A DNA stretch of 64,000 bases. Source: SHZL01 sp963815185 (lineage in GTDB: Bacteria; Pseudomonadota; Gammaproteobacteria; Xanthomonadales; SZUA-36). This document shows, piece after piece, positions 49,461-59,935 of the stretch (its first letter is position 1; the number at the start of each line of letters is the position of its first letter). The translations under genes and the position numbers were made by a program. Below the pieces are notes generated by a model. That model searched no databases. It saw nothing but the letters and a program-made list of their open reading frames with translations, and had not been told where the DNA came from. The stretch lies in the NCBI GenBank assembly GCA_963815185.1, contig CAWFGC010000009.1:248001-312000 (forward strand), written 5' to 3'.

Positions 49461-51615
49461 TTACTCGCCTGCCGCGGCGCTGAGTGCACGCTGTGCCGGA
49501 ATTGCCGTTGTTCCGGCCAGCGCGATGCTTGGACCGTGGATTTGCCAGCAGCCAGGGCCGCAGCTCAATGCCTGAGCGCTGCTGCAAAAGTGGAGCATCC
49601 AGCGGTCTTCGCCCGGCATTTCCGGCAACTTGAACATTGTCTCTTCCTGCGCAGCGTTGAAGCATAGGGCAATGGCTTCGATGGTTTGCACTGTCCTTTT
49701 GCCCTTCCGCGTGGCAACTCAGAAGCAGCGTGACCTGTTGCATCGCCTGCCAGTCCGCGGGCTGCATGCTGCCGCCATCCGGTCTCAGCCACTGAATGTC
49801 ACAGTCAGCGGGTCCGGAGTTTCCGCGCCCGTGCACGTATTGCCTCAGCCGCAACATGGGTAATTCGCGGCGCAAACCCACCAGTTTGCGCAACTGGTCG
49901 GCGAAGTCGCCATTGTCGTTCAGCAAGCGCCAATCCAGCCATCCGGTTTCGTTATCCTGGGCATAGGCATTATTGTTGCCTCCCTGCGAGTTACCGAATT
50001 CGTCGCCGGCGAGAATCATCGGCGTGCCCTGGGAAAACAACAGGCTTGCCAGCAGATTAAGACGGTGCTGCAACCGCGCCCGTTGTACTTCGGCGTCATT
50101 GCTCGGCCCTTCGACACCATGGTTGCTGCTGTGGTTATGTCCGTTGCCATCCCGGTTATTCTCGCCATTGGCCTGGTTGTGCCGCTGCTCGTAACTCACC
50201 AGGTCCTGCAAGGTGAAACCGTCGTGACAGGTGATGTAGTTGATACTGGAGCTGGGTGGCCGGCCGCCGGGCTCGAACAGATCGGAAGAACCATGAATGC
50301 GCTGCGCAAATTCACTGAGCTGCCCGGCATCGCCACGCCAGAAACGGCGCGAGCTATCGCGGTAGCGATCATTCCATTCAGCCCAGGGCGAAGGGAACTG
50401 GCCTAGCTGATAACCCCCAGGGCCCGGGTCCCAGGGTTCTGCAATCAGTTTGGCCTGGCTCAGTTCCGGCGCGCCGCTGATGCGCTGCAGCAGCGGATGC
50501 GCCGTATCGAATCCTTGCTGCGTCCGCCCCAGAATGCTTGCCAGGTCGAAGCGGAAGCCGTCGACTCCCATTTCCCGGTGCCAGTAGCACAAACTGTCAA
50601 TGATCAGCGCCTGCACGATCGGGTGATCGGCATTGATGGTATTGCCACAACCGGTGTGATTGATCAGGCGTCCCGGCTCATCCGGCTCGGTGCGGTAGTA
50701 GCTCAGGTTGTCGATGCCGCGAAAGCTCAGCGTGGGCCCGCGCTCGTCGCCTTCGCCGGTGTGGTTATACGCTACATCGAGTATCACCTCGATGCCGGCC
50801 TCGTGGATCGCCTGCACCATGTCCTTGAATTCGGCTGTGCCATTGGCGCAGGCGAAACGGGCGTCGGGAACAAAATAATGGATGCTGTTATAACCCCACA
50901 AATTGCGCAGTCCCCTTTCCACCAGAAATGCCTCGTCGATGAACGCATGCACCGGCATCAGTTCCAGCGAAGTGATCCCAAGGGATTTGATGTAAGCGAG
51001 AACCTGTCCGTTGCTCAGACCGCGAAACGTGCCACGCTCGGCTTCGGTAATCTGCGGATGGCGCATGGTAAAACCGCGCACATTGGCTTCGTATATGATC
51101 GCGTCCGGCCAGGGAATATTCGGCCGATTGAAGCGAGGCGGTGCAGCGGGGGCGGTGACGACGCAGCGGGGCACATAAGGCGAACTGTCGAGGACGTTTT
51201 TGCGCCAGCCTTCGACTTTTTCCTCCGGTTCAAAATCGTAGACGGCCGCCGACCAGCGAAAGTGGCCATCGAGCCGGCGGGCATAGGGGTCGAGCAATAG
51301 CTTGGCCGGATTGAAGCGCAGACCGTCGGCGGGCGACCAGGGACCATGCGCGCGATAGCCATAGCGCTGCCCCGGCTTGCAGCCAGGCAGGTAGCCATGC
51401 CACATGCCATCGGTATGTTGCGGCAGGAAGTGGCGAGCCGTCTCATGTCTTTGGTCGTCGAACAGGCACAGCTCCATGTTTGTCGCGCCGGCGGAATAAA
51501 TTGCGAAATTGACACCGCCGTCATCGCATGTGGCGCCGGCCGGGCTGGGTAGACCGGCCTGCATCATGGCGCGGCCATTCGCCTGATTGTGGCGATTCGC
51601 ATCGGGACCGTCCAC
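49461..51615 (-). CDS. glgX: Glycogen debranching enzyme GlgX, frameshifted near the C-terminus
   Basis: GlgX hydrolyses alpha-1,6 branches in limit dextrins. The CBM48 domain opens GATCDDGGVNFAIYSAGATN, followed by the GH13 barrel: VILDVAYNHTGEGDERGPTL, the nucleophile region VDGFRFDLASILGR, the acid region KLIAEPWDPGPGGY, and INYITCHDGFTLQDLVSYEQ. The frame breaks near 49694-49696, where one extra C (G on the coding strand) separates SCHAEGQK from TVQTIEAIALCFNAAQEETM. The repaired gene ends at the TAA at 49461-49463, about 717 residues. It abuts malQ directly. The start is GTG 51615 or one of the ATGs near 51567. Confidence 0.92.
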
Positions 51616-53178
51616 TTACCGGGCGCGTCCGGACTGGGCGGTGAGATCGGCCACCAGATCCACCACGGCGGGTGACAATTCCCCGGCGCGCAGCCGCCAT
51701 CGCCAATTGTCACGCGTGCTGCCGGGGATATTGAGCCGCGCCTCTGAACCCAGACCGAGGTAGTCCTGCATGGGCGCAATGGCCAGAGCGGCCCGACTGG
51801 AGAAGGCCAGGCGGATCATATCCAGGTGTATCGTTTGCGCCGATCCACCGGTCAATCGTAATGCACGCTCCCGGCTGTGAAGTGCTTCTTCGGCCGTGCG
51901 GGTGTCGTGAGCGCTGCCGCCAAACCAGCCGACGGTGGTGTCATTGTCGTGCGTGCCGGTGTAGCACACGCAGTTCTCTTCGATATCTTCCGGGTCGAAA
52001 TCAGGGTCGTCGACATCGAACTGCAGCACCCGCATGCCGGGCAGGCCATGGCGCAGGCGCAGCGCAACCACTTCGGGTGTGATCACGCCCAGGTCCTCGG
52101 CCACAATCGGAAGTTCGCCGAGCGACCGGCTGAGCGCATCGAACAACGCGTCGCCCGGTCCGGGTTCCCATCTGCCGCAGCGAGCGGTGCTTGCCGCCGC
52201 CGGCACCGACCAGAACGACTCGAAGCCGCGGAAATGGTCGATGCGGGCCAGCGACATCTGCTGCAGCGCATGCCGCGTCCGATCAATCCACCAGCGATAA
52301 CCATTATGCTGATGATAATCCCAGTCATATAAGGGGTTGCCCCAGAGTTGTCCATCGGCACTGAAGTAATCGGGCGGTACACCGGCCACATGCGATGGCT
52401 GGCCGTCGCGATCGATTCGCAGCATTTCGGGCTGCGCCCAGGCGTCGGCACTGTCCAGTGCGATGTATATCGGCATGTCGCCAAACAGGCATATTCCCTT
52501 CTCGCCGGCATATTGCTTCAGTTCGCGCCATTGGTGGTCGAACAGGAACTGGGTGAATTTGACGCGTTCCAGCGCCGCGCCGTGTTGGGCCGCGATCGCG
52601 CTCAGCGCTGCCGGTTGCCGGCGCAGGTAGCGCTGCTCCCATTGCGGCCAGGCCCGTTCGCCATGCAGGCTCTTGAGAATGCGAAACAGCGCATAGTCGT
52701 TCAACCAGTCGCGGTCGTGGCGGTGCAGAAACTCTTCGTACGCCGTTACCAAACCCGGAAATCGCTGCGCACGGAACTTTTCCGCCGCCCGCGAGAGCAT
52801 CGCGAGCCTTGCAGGGATGGCCTGATCATAATCCAGATAAGCCCGTGGCAAACTCTCCAGCCCGGCCAGGTCCGAAGCCTTGAGCAGGCCCAGCCTGACC
52901 AGCGGATCCAGATCAATCAACAGCGCATTGCCGGCAAAGGCCGAAAGTGGCTGGTAGGGCGAATCGCCATATGCGGTCGGCCCGGTGGGCAGAAACTGCC
53001 AAACCCCGATACCCATTTGCTCGAGGTGGTCGATGAACGTCTTGGCCGCAGCACCAATGTCTCCGCTGCCATAATCCCCGGGCAGCGAGGTAAAGTGCAG
53101 ACAAACGCCGGCTTGCCGGCCCATCGTGACCATGAACGAGTCCGCTTGCCGGCCGGAGTCCTGTTTGGTCTGGCTCAT
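51616..53178 (-). CDS. malQ: 4-alpha-glucanotransferase
   Basis: MalQ (GH77) transfers maltosyl and longer units between linear glucans. ASVCLHFTSLPGDYGSGDIG-like opening is present as GVCLHFTSLPGDYGSGDIG, then GIGVWQFLPTGPTAYGDSPY, PIYIALDSADAWAQPEML, the nucleophile region LARIDHFRGFESFW and the acid region LPIVAEDLGVITPEV. GTHDNDTTVGWF is the late conserved block. At 520 residues it is full length and clean. It is the first gene of malQ-glgX-CPXCG, a glycogen or maltodextrin breakdown unit. Confidence 0.96.
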   Translation of the reverse strand: MSQTKQDSGRQADSFMVTMGRQAGVCLHFTSLPGDYGSGDIGAAAKTFIDHLEQMGIGVWQFLPTGPTAYGDSPYQPLSAFAGNALLIDLDPLVRLGLLKASDLAGLESLPRAYLDYDQAIPARLAMLSRAAEKFRAQRFPGLVTAYEEFLHRHDRDWLNDYALFRILKSLHGERAWPQWEQRYLRRQPAALSAIAAQHGAALERVKFTQFLFDHQWRELKQYAGEKGICLFGDMPIYIALDSADAWAQPEMLRIDRDGQPSHVAGVPPDYFSADGQLWGNPLYDWDYHQHNGYRWWIDRTRHALQQMSLARIDHFRGFESFWSVPAAASTARCGRWEPGPGDALFDALSRSLGELPIVAEDLGVITPEVVALRLRHGLPGMRVLQFDVDDPDFDPEDIEENCVCYTGTHDNDTTVGWFGGSAHDTRTAEEALHSRERALRLTGGSAQTIHLDMIRLAFSSRAALAIAPMQDYLGLGSEARLNIPGSTRDNWRWRLRAGELSPAVVDLVADLTAQSGRAR

Positions 53179-53366
53179 CGAGAAATCGTGTGTTCCTGGC
53201 TGCTACAGGCCACTAGCTTACAGAAGCTGCCCGCCGTGTCGAATACTTTGTCGATGGCCCTGGAAACACTTCATAAGCGGCGACAAAAATTAGAGCAGTA
53301 ACGCGTGATCGGGTACATTGGTCTGTATTGACCAGCCCATTGCCGGGACCTGGAGCAGCAAGCATC

Positions 53367-54782
53367 ATGGAAAAAACTACCATCGTGGCCGTCATCCTGG
53401 TGGCTTATCAATTGCTGCTGGTCGCCATCGGTATCTGGGCCACATCGCGCACCAAGAACACCGAGGATTTTTTTCTCGGCGGCCGCAAATTGGGGCCGAT
53501 TGTGGCCGCCATCAGTTATTCATCCAGCGCGTCTTCGGCTTATACCTTGCTCGGCATCAGCGGCGCCGCCTATGTGCTGGGCATTTCGGTGGTGTGGATT
53601 GCGGCCGGCTCCTTTACCGGCATGCTGGTGGCCTGGTACTGGCTCGGACCGAGACTGATGGTTTACAGCCGCGAGAAAAATCAGATTACGCTGACCGATG
53701 TCCTCGCCGATGACGTTCCGGGTGGGATGCGGCGTGCGATCGTAGTGGTAGCCTCGGTTATCATCATTTTCTCATTCACGTTCTATGTGGCCGCGCAATT
53801 CCAGGGAGCGGGCAATACCTTTGCCAGCAGTTTTGGGCTGCCGATGACCACCAGCATCGTGTTGGGAGCGCTGGTGATCATGCTGTACACCCTGCTGGGT
53901 GGATTCTGGGCCGTCAGTGTGACCGATACCGTGCAAGGCGGGCTGATGGGTTTGGCCGCCCTGGTATTGCCCTGGGTCGCGCTGCACCAGGCGGGCGGCT
54001 TCGCCGCTTTTTACAATGCCTTGTCGGCGGTCAGTTCGCCGCAACAAATGAGCTGGAACGGCGGCAATGCCGCACTGGTGGCGGCAGGCATGATCCTGGG
54101 GGGGTTGAGCATTGGCTTTGGGACCTACGGCCAGCCGCATCTGCTGGTTCGATTCATGGCCCTGCGCGACGAAAAATCGCTGCGCCAGGCCAGGCTGATC
54201 ACGATTGCCTGGTACCTGATGGTATTCAGCGGCATGTGTATCCTCGGACTGGTTGGCCATGTGTTGCAGCCCGCACTGGAAAACCCGGAAACGATTCTCT
54301 TTGTCCTCACCGACAGCCTGTTCGCCCCGGTACTGGCTGCCATCCTGCTCGCAGCCGTCCTCTCGGCCATCATGTCGACCGCCGACAGCCAACTGTTGGT
54401 AGCCGCTTCGGCCATCGCCCACGACCTGGGGCTGGGACGCAATCTGCAACAACGCAGTCTATTGGTATCGCGCCTTACCATCGCGGTGCTGGTGGTGCTT
54501 GCCGTGATCGTGGCTCTGTACTTGCCGGAGAAAATCTTCAGCCGGGTCCTGTTTGCCTGGATCGCGCTGGGTTCCGCTTTTGGGCCAACGGTGATCATGC
54601 GCCTGGCGCGGGTGCGCTTGCATCCTGCCGGCGTGCTGCTGTCGATCCTCACCGGTTTTGGCCTGGCGGTGGTTTTCTACCTGATGCCGGACACGCCCGG
54701 TGATATTCTTGAGAGAATGGCGCCGTTCTGCACCGGTCTTGCGGTTTTGTTCCTGTTCCGCCAACGGCATGAGTTCAGTTGA
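53367..54782 (+). CDS. Sodium:solute symporter family transporter
   Basis: A 471-residue SSS (PutP-like) protein with about thirteen membrane helices. TEDFFLGGRKLGPIVAAISY is the family signature after helix 1, and SSSASSAYTLLGISGAAYVL, FGTYGQPHLLVRFMALRDEK and SAIMSTADSQLLVAASAIAH (helix 9 region with the sodium-binding serines) follow. It resembles proline or pantothenate permeases, but the substrate is not determined. The ATG at 53367 has GGAG upstream; earlier in-frame codons are unlikely. Confidence 0.9.
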   Translation: MEKTTIVAVILVAYQLLLVAIGIWATSRTKNTEDFFLGGRKLGPIVAAISYSSSASSAYTLLGISGAAYVLGISVVWIAAGSFTGMLVAWYWLGPRLMVYSREKNQITLTDVLADDVPGGMRRAIVVVASVIIIFSFTFYVAAQFQGAGNTFASSFGLPMTTSIVLGALVIMLYTLLGGFWAVSVTDTVQGGLMGLAALVLPWVALHQAGGFAAFYNALSAVSSPQQMSWNGGNAALVAAGMILGGLSIGFGTYGQPHLLVRFMALRDEKSLRQARLITIAWYLMVFSGMCILGLVGHVLQPALENPETILFVLTDSLFAPVLAAILLAAVLSAIMSTADSQLLVAASAIAHDLGLGRNLQQRSLLVSRLTIAVLVVLAVIVALYLPEKIFSRVLFAWIALGSAFGPTVIMRLARVRLHPAGVLLSILTGFGLAVVFYLMPDTPGDILERMAPFCTGLAVLFLFRQRHEFS

Positions 54783-54881
54783 ATAGGAACTCGCAGGAGC
54801 CGAAGGCGACCCACGGCCGGGTGGTCGCGGCTTTCAAGGCTTCTTGCCCTGCGGGCAAGCTGCCATTCAGCAGCTTCCTGG

Positions 54882-55066
54882 CCTGACCCTGGTTGGGTAA
54901 GCGCAGGCAATGCAGGGCGAACGCTCTCGCCGCAGGCGAGACAAGGAGCCCGGAATGCCGTTGCGCGTGAGCGCAGCTCGCTGGACCAGAAGGGTCGCGC
55001 GCATTATCTTATTCAGTCGAGTGCAGCCGCCTTCCGCCGCAGGCGGGAGCAGGGAAACGAGACACC
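54882..55066. repeat. Dispersed repeat region upstream of the dioxygenase gene
   Basis: This 185-base region shares ordered blocks with 25703-25913 upstream of parA: GCCTGACCCTGGTTG, GCGCAGGCAATGCAGGG, GCCGCAGGC, CGGAATGCC and GAGCAGGGAAACGAGACACCT. Palindromes such as CTCGCCGCAGGCGAG (54927-54941) and CCGCCTTCCGCCGCAGGCGG (55027-55046) are present. The 54783-54881 part has CTTGCCCTGCGGGCAAG, a further hairpin. There is no gene in 54783-55067. Confidence 0.65.
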
Positions 55067-55067
55067 T

Positions 55068-55736
55068 ATGTACATTGAAATCATCAAGGGGCTTTTGACT
55101 GCCGGTGAAGTCAAGCAGGTTAGTCAGCTCAGCCATAAATTGAAATTTGTCGACGGCCGGGCCTCGACCAATCCGGGTTCATCGGTGAAAAACAACCTGC
55201 AGGCGGACATGCAGGATCCGGTTTACGTGGAAGCGGGTCAGATCGTGCAACAGGCCATTTACCGCTCCCAGCCTTTCAGCGACTATGCCATACCGAAGCA
55301 GATGGCGCTGCCGATGCTGACAAAATACGAGCCTGGAATGGAATATGGTTTTCACGTCGATGCCGCCATGCTGGCCACCAAGCCGCCCATGCGCGCCGAT
55401 GTATCAACCACCGTTTTCCTGTCGGCCCCGGACAGCTACGACGGTGGTGAACTGGTGGCCAAGATGGGCGAGAAGGAAATCGAAGTGAAGCTCGAACCCG
55501 GCGATGCGGTGCTTTATCCCTCAGTGACCCTGCACCGTGTCAAACCGGTAACGCGCGGGATACGCCTGGTGAGTATTACCTTCACTGAAAGTCTGATCCG
55601 TGATCATTATGAACGCGAGATTCTGTATCAACTGGGAAAAGTCATTGGCCGGGAAGGTCAGCGGCTGAGCTTCGAGACCCTGACTGATCTGACCAATGTC
55701 CATACCAACCTACAGCGCTATTGGACCGGGCGCTAA
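55068..55736 (+). CDS. PKHD-type 2-oxoglutarate/Fe(II) dioxygenase (PiuC-like)
   Basis: The 222-residue protein matches the PiuC/YbiX family of Fe(II)- and 2-oxoglutarate-dependent hydroxylases. The iron triad is visible: GFHVDAAML (His and Asp, about residues 103-105) and YPSVTLHRVKPVTRGIRLVS (His about 152, with the 2-oxoglutarate-binding arginine about ten residues later). DVSTTVFLSAPDSYDGGELV is conserved. In other bacteria relatives lie next to TonB siderophore receptors; none is near here. Its ATG follows the repeat region by one base. Confidence 0.92.
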   Translation: MYIEIIKGLLTAGEVKQVSQLSHKLKFVDGRASTNPGSSVKNNLQADMQDPVYVEAGQIVQQAIYRSQPFSDYAIPKQMALPMLTKYEPGMEYGFHVDAAMLATKPPMRADVSTTVFLSAPDSYDGGELVAKMGEKEIEVKLEPGDAVLYPSVTLHRVKPVTRGIRLVSITFTESLIRDHYEREILYQLGKVIGREGQRLSFETLTDLTNVHTNLQRYWTGR

Positions 55737-55745
55737 CACCGGTTC

Positions 55746-56810
55746 TCAGCCCAGAGGGAATTGTTCCGTGATTGCGCCCAGATCGGGGTGGGTCTTCATC
55801 ATGCGTTCGACAAAGTCTATTCCCGTTTTGATCGCGGCTGCATTGGCGGCCCTGGACTCGTTCAATATGGCTTCGCGCCTGGCCGGGGTGTAGGCAAAGC
55901 CCGGTTGTTTGGAGTAGGAATCGAATACCGGGCTGGCGAGCATCCCGGCCATGGACTCCTGTGCGCCAGGGATGCTGAAATGCTGGACGATGTTCGACAA
56001 ATGCGCCGCTTTTTGCGCAAGAAACTGGTCGAAATCCATCAGCAACAACCTGGCTGCAAGGCCCCTGGTGCTGAGCAGATAAAACTGTGCGGTTTCCGCA
56101 AGCCAGCTAAATGCGATTTTCTCAGCGGGCGATAGCGCCCCGGGTTCCAGACCCAGGTCCGGAACGATTTTCTTGAGACTTGCAATGCGGTGGCTCAAGA
56201 ATCCATCGATGTCGGTGGCCTCGCTTTTGTCCAGCATGTTGGCCAGGTAGACCTCGAGTTTTACAAACAGCAAAATGCCGCGGTTGGCGGGGTTTTGCGC
56301 CAGTAAAACAGCGGCCAGGTTGTTGCACATGCTGGTCGGTTTGATGATGACCTTTTGTTTTGGCGAAAACCGGCGCACCAGCAACTGGTAGACTCGCTTG
56401 AACGTCTCCTCGAAGGCCATGTCGCCGCGGACGCCGCGGGCATGCAGCCCCGTTGCCAGGGTTCTCAACACCAGGGGTTCGCGCAGGCCCAGAACCGCGG
56501 GCGCTTCATCCAGTAGCCGCGAAATCAGCGTCGAACCGCAATGCCCGCTGTGGAAAATAAAATTTGCCGGGGCCAGATAGCTGAAATCCGCTGCATCCAC
56601 GTGCCGCCATAAGACATCCAGCGGAACCCACGCGCCGTTGGTGCCAGGGCCCAACGCCCTTTGGTCCAGAAAAACCGCGTTCTTGTAAAAATCGGGGTCC
56701 GCGTCAACGATCAGCGCGCCTTTTTTATCATCGAGGCTGTGCAGATAGAGCCGGGGTGACGCCATGATTTCGGGCAGGAGGGTGTGTAGTTCTGTTTGAA
56801 AATCACTCAT
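55746..56810 (-). CDS. Sulfotransferase-like P-loop protein (tentative)
   Basis: The 354-residue protein contains IFHSGHCGSTLISRLLDEAP (about residues 85-104), a good match to the 5-prime phosphosulfate-binding loop of PAPS-dependent sulfotransferases. GLREPLVLRTL and KVIIKPTSMCNN are in the expected order, the latter near the 3-prime phosphate site. LLLMDFDQFLAQKAAHLSNI fits the late conserved region. The first 80 residues are not typical. It is convergent with the dioxygenase gene, 9 bases away, and its start overlaps the GntR gene end by 8 bases. The acceptor is unknown. Confidence 0.6.
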   Translation of the reverse strand: MSDFQTELHTLLPEIMASPRLYLHSLDDKKGALIVDADPDFYKNAVFLDQRALGPGTNGAWVPLDVLWRHVDAADFSYLAPANFIFHSGHCGSTLISRLLDEAPAVLGLREPLVLRTLATGLHARGVRGDMAFEETFKRVYQLLVRRFSPKQKVIIKPTSMCNNLAAVLLAQNPANRGILLFVKLEVYLANMLDKSEATDIDGFLSHRIASLKKIVPDLGLEPGALSPAEKIAFSWLAETAQFYLLSTRGLAARLLLMDFDQFLAQKAAHLSNIVQHFSIPGAQESMAGMLASPVFDSYSKQPGFAYTPARREAILNESRAANAAAIKTGIDFVERMMKTHPDLGAITEQFPLG

Positions 56811-57583
56811 CGAGGTTCAGATCGATACGATACTCGAAGCGGCCCGGGTGATAGTAGACCCGCAGGTAGTCCGCCGCATGGTCCAGTGCATGGCGGTCTT
56901 TGAATGCGATCCGGGTCAGCGTCAGGACTGCGGTGCCAGGTTCGACTTCGAGCGCCGCCGCCACATCGCGGTTCGCGCCCTCAGCGCTGAGCACCTGCTG
57001 CAGGAAACTGACTTTAAGGCCCTTGTCGCGAAAATAGGACATGCGTGGCGTGTGCGTAAATACACCCAGATCGGGCGGTAAGTCCACTCCCGCGGTCCAG
57101 CTTTCATAGTAGCCGAAGCGGACACCATCGTGTTCCCTGACGCGGGCCAGGTACAGGGCCTTGTCGGTCGTCCCCAGGCCAAGCCGGTCGCGAATGTCTT
57201 GTGGCGGGTGCAGCAGTTCGCAATCCAGCACTCTGGCGATCGAGTTTCTGCCGATGGATTGGATTTCCTGCAACATACCCACCATGGGCGCCTGGATGGG
57301 AGGCCGCTTGAACTGCGTAAATGACGTGCGTTCCGCGGCCACGCTGGCGTGCAACCAGCCCATCGTGGGCCAGTTCATCCAGGGAACGCTTCACCGTGAT
57401 GCGGGAAACGCCGAACTCCATCGACAACTCCTTTTCCGTTGGCAATTGCATACCCTGCGGATAAGTGCCGTTGACAATGCAGGTCTTGAGCAGGTTATAG
57501 AGCTGAAAGTAGAGCGGGGTGGGCGAATCCCGGGTCAGCGCCAAGCGTTGTTTTTCGCTGAATATCGATTGTAGGTCGAGCAT
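56803..57583 (-). CDS. GntR-family (HutC/UTRA) transcriptional regulator, frameshifted
   Basis: The N-terminal part is a GntR winged helix: TPLYFQLYNLLKTCIVNGTY, LPTEKELSMEFGVSRITVKR, SLDELAHDGLVARQRGRGTH. The C-terminal part, in the next frame, is a UTRA effector domain: MVGMLQEIQSIGRNSIARVL and ALYLARVREHDGVRFGYYES, ending DYLRVYYHPGRFEYRIDLNL. The shift lies at about 57311-57330, just after the DNA-binding domain. I start at the ATG at 57583; one at 57649 is also in frame. It is divergent from the CoA-transferase gene and probably regulates that cluster in response to a pathway metabolite. Confidence 0.82.
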
Positions 57584-57724
57584 CGAGTCATCCAGTGAGG
57601 GGAAATGACATAATGCTATATCAAATACAGGGGCAGTCAAATGTTCCAATTTGCGAAGAAGCGCCGATGGCAGGTGCCAGGAATGAATTTAGCCAACCCG
57701 GCGGCAACCAAATTGCATCTAAAA

Positions 57725-57737
57725 GTACTATTAGTAT
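57725..57737. promoter_or_regulatory. Candidate GntR operator in the divergent region
   Basis: GTACTATTAGTAT holds the inverted repeat TACT-ATT-AGTA in an AT-rich stretch between the GntR gene and the CoA transferase. TATAAC right after it could be a -10 element for the rightward operon. HutC-type regulators bind short palindromes of this size. The remainder of 57584-57776 shows nothing else. Confidence 0.35.
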
Positions 57738-57776
57738 AACATTATCGCATACCCATCCGAGGACCCTTACCGGAAC

Positions 57777-58979
57777 ATGGCCAAGCCCATTTCCCGAGTG
57801 CGCATTCTCGATCTGACGCATATGCTGTCGGGTCCCTATGCTTCGATGATCCTGGCCGATTTGGGCGCCGAAACCATCAAGGTCGAACCCCTGCAGGGCG
57901 AAGGTACGCGAAAGCTGCTGGCCGGCGACCCAAAGAATTCGCTTGACGGCTTTGGCGCCTATTTCATTACACTCAACCGCAACAAACAGAGTGTCGCGAT
58001 CGACTTGAAGACCGAGGCTGGCCGTGAAGTGTTTTATGATCTGGTGCGCAAAGCGGACGTCGTCGTCAGCAATTTCGCCGTCGGGCGTGCCCGAGCGTCT
58101 GAAAATCGACTACGCCACGTCTGAGCGCGCATCAACCCGGCGATCATTACCTGCACTGTGACCGGTTTTGGCTCCGATGGGCCCAAGCCGAAACGGCCGG
58201 CGTTCGATCAGGTGGCGCAGGCGACAGGAGGCGGCATGTCCATTACCGGCACCGACCGGGCACACCCCGTGCGCTCGGGTATTCCCATCGGCGATCTGGG
58301 TGGTGGCATGTTCGCCGTGATGGGAATCCAGGCGGCTTTGCTGGAGCGCCATAGCAGCGGACGGGGTCAGCACGTGGACATCTCGATGCTGGACTGCCAG
58401 ATTTCCATGCTCAATTACATGGCGACCATGTATTTCCTGTCGGGTGATGATCCCCAGCCGTTGGGCAATTCGCATTTCGTCCACGTCCCGTACAATGCCT
58501 ACACCACAGCGGACGGATTCATCGTCATTGCGGTGATTACCGATAATTTTTGGCAGAACCTCAAGCAAGTGATCAACTGCCCCGAATTTGATGACCCCGA
58601 CCTGGATACGCAGCCCGGGCGTTGGCGCAGTCGCGGCATGATCGATGAGCGCCTGAATGCCATATTGCGGCAACGTCCTTCGGCCTACTGGCTGGAAGCA
58701 CTGGAGCAAAGACGCATCCCGTGCGCGCCGGTCAACCGCCTCAGCGAGGCTCTGACCGACCCCCAGGTCGTGCACCGCAACATGGTCGTTGAACTCGCGC
58801 ACCCAAATGGTAAAACCACCCACGGTCCAGGCAATCCCATCAAGCTGTCCCGCAGCAACGAAGAATCATTCAGCGCCGCGCCGCTGGTGGGTCAACACAC
58901 GCAGCAGGTGTTGTCCCAGGTGCTGGGTTACGACCCGCAGAAGATCGCGCAACTGCGTTCTGCCGGAGCGATCGGCTGA
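57777..58979 (+). CDS. CaiB/BaiF family (class III) CoA transferase, frameshifted
   Basis: Class III CoA transferases move CoA between carboxylic acids. The first frame holds VRILDLTHMLSGPYASMILA, DLGAETIKVEPLQGEGTR and the arginine-containing LNRNKQSVAIDLKTEAGR. The frame breaks at the GGG at 58083-58085 (an extra G before VPERLKIDYAT) and again near 58119-58131, then resumes as NPAIITCTVTGFGSDGPKPK. GRGQHVDISMLDCQISMLNY carries the catalytic aspartate. RIPCAPVNRLSEALTDPQVV and the end are clean. The repaired protein has about 400 residues, the family length. It overlaps the next gene by one base. Confidence 0.85.
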
Positions 58980-59905
58980 TGCGCGAAACCGTGATTGTCA
59001 ATGATGTTGGCCCGCGTGATGGCTTGCAAAACCAGCCCAGGATTTTGCCGCCCGGACAACGGCTGGAACTGATCGAAGCACTCATCGCCGCCGGCATGAA
59101 GCACATCGAAGTGGGCAGTTTCGTATCGCCCACCGCAGTCCCCGCGATGGCGGGAGCCGATCAGGTGGTCGCGGGTTTGCCGGCTGTCGCCGGCGCCTGC
59201 TTTACGGTGTTGATCCCGAACATGAAGGGCTACGAACTGGCCAGGGCTGCCGGTGCGCGCAGCGTAACCATGGTGCTCTATGGCAGTGAGGGGATGGCGC
59301 AGAAAAACGCCAAAATGGGCAAACAGCAGGCGGAGGCCGTGACCGCGGATATCCTGCATCAGGCGCGCCAGGATGGTATTCGCGTTTCCGCCGCAATCGC
59401 CGTGGCCTTCGAATGTCCCTTCGACGGTCCGACGGATGCCGCGGAAGTGGAACGCATCGCCGGCCATTTTCTTGGGCTAGGTGCGGACGAGATCGCTCTT
59501 GCCGATACCATCGGCGCTGCCCACCCGGGACAGGTGCGGTCACTGACATCGAAGCTGGTCAGCGCCTACGGTCATGAGCGCCTGTGCTGTCATTTTCATG
59601 ACACCCGCGCACTCGGCCTGGCCAATGTATACGCCGCGCTGGAGTCGGGTATCCGCAAGTTCGATGCATCCATAGGCGGCTTGGGCGGTTGCCCGTTTGC
59701 ACCCGGCGCTTCGGGCAATGTGGCCACCGAGGATGTGGTGATGCTGCTGCAGCAAATGGGCTACGATACAGGTATCGATCTGCGCGCTTTGGTGGCGGCG
59801 GCGGAACTGGCGAAGCATTTGACCGGTACCGCACCGGGTGGCCGCACGATGCCCTGGCTGCAACGTCAGTTGGACAAGGGTCAGGAGCGGGAAAGGGGTC
59901 AGTAG
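58979..59905 (+). CDS. mvaB: Hydroxymethylglutaryl-CoA lyase family enzyme
   Basis: HMG-CoA lyases cleave 3-hydroxy-3-methylglutaryl-CoA to acetoacetate and acetyl-CoA with a divalent metal in a TIM barrel. NDVGPRDGLQNQPRILPP is the conserved opening with the catalytic Arg-Asp, CCHFHDTRALGLANVYAAL carries metal-binding histidines, and GGLGGCPFAPGASGNVATED contains the catalytic cysteine in the GxGGCP-type loop. At 308 residues it is normal. Direct overlap with the CoA transferase suggests it acts on a CoA ester that enzyme makes. The true substrate could be a related 3-hydroxyacyl-CoA. Confidence 0.9.
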   Translation: MRETVIVNDVGPRDGLQNQPRILPPGQRLELIEALIAAGMKHIEVGSFVSPTAVPAMAGADQVVAGLPAVAGACFTVLIPNMKGYELARAAGARSVTMVLYGSEGMAQKNAKMGKQQAEAVTADILHQARQDGIRVSAAIAVAFECPFDGPTDAAEVERIAGHFLGLGADEIALADTIGAAHPGQVRSLTSKLVSAYGHERLCCHFHDTRALGLANVYAALESGIRKFDASIGGLGGCPFAPGASGNVATEDVVMLLQQMGYDTGIDLRALVAAAELAKHLTGTAPGGRTMPWLQRQLDKGQERERGQ

Positions 59906-59935
59906 TACTCTGAGCCCAATTGGAAGGAGCGAACC

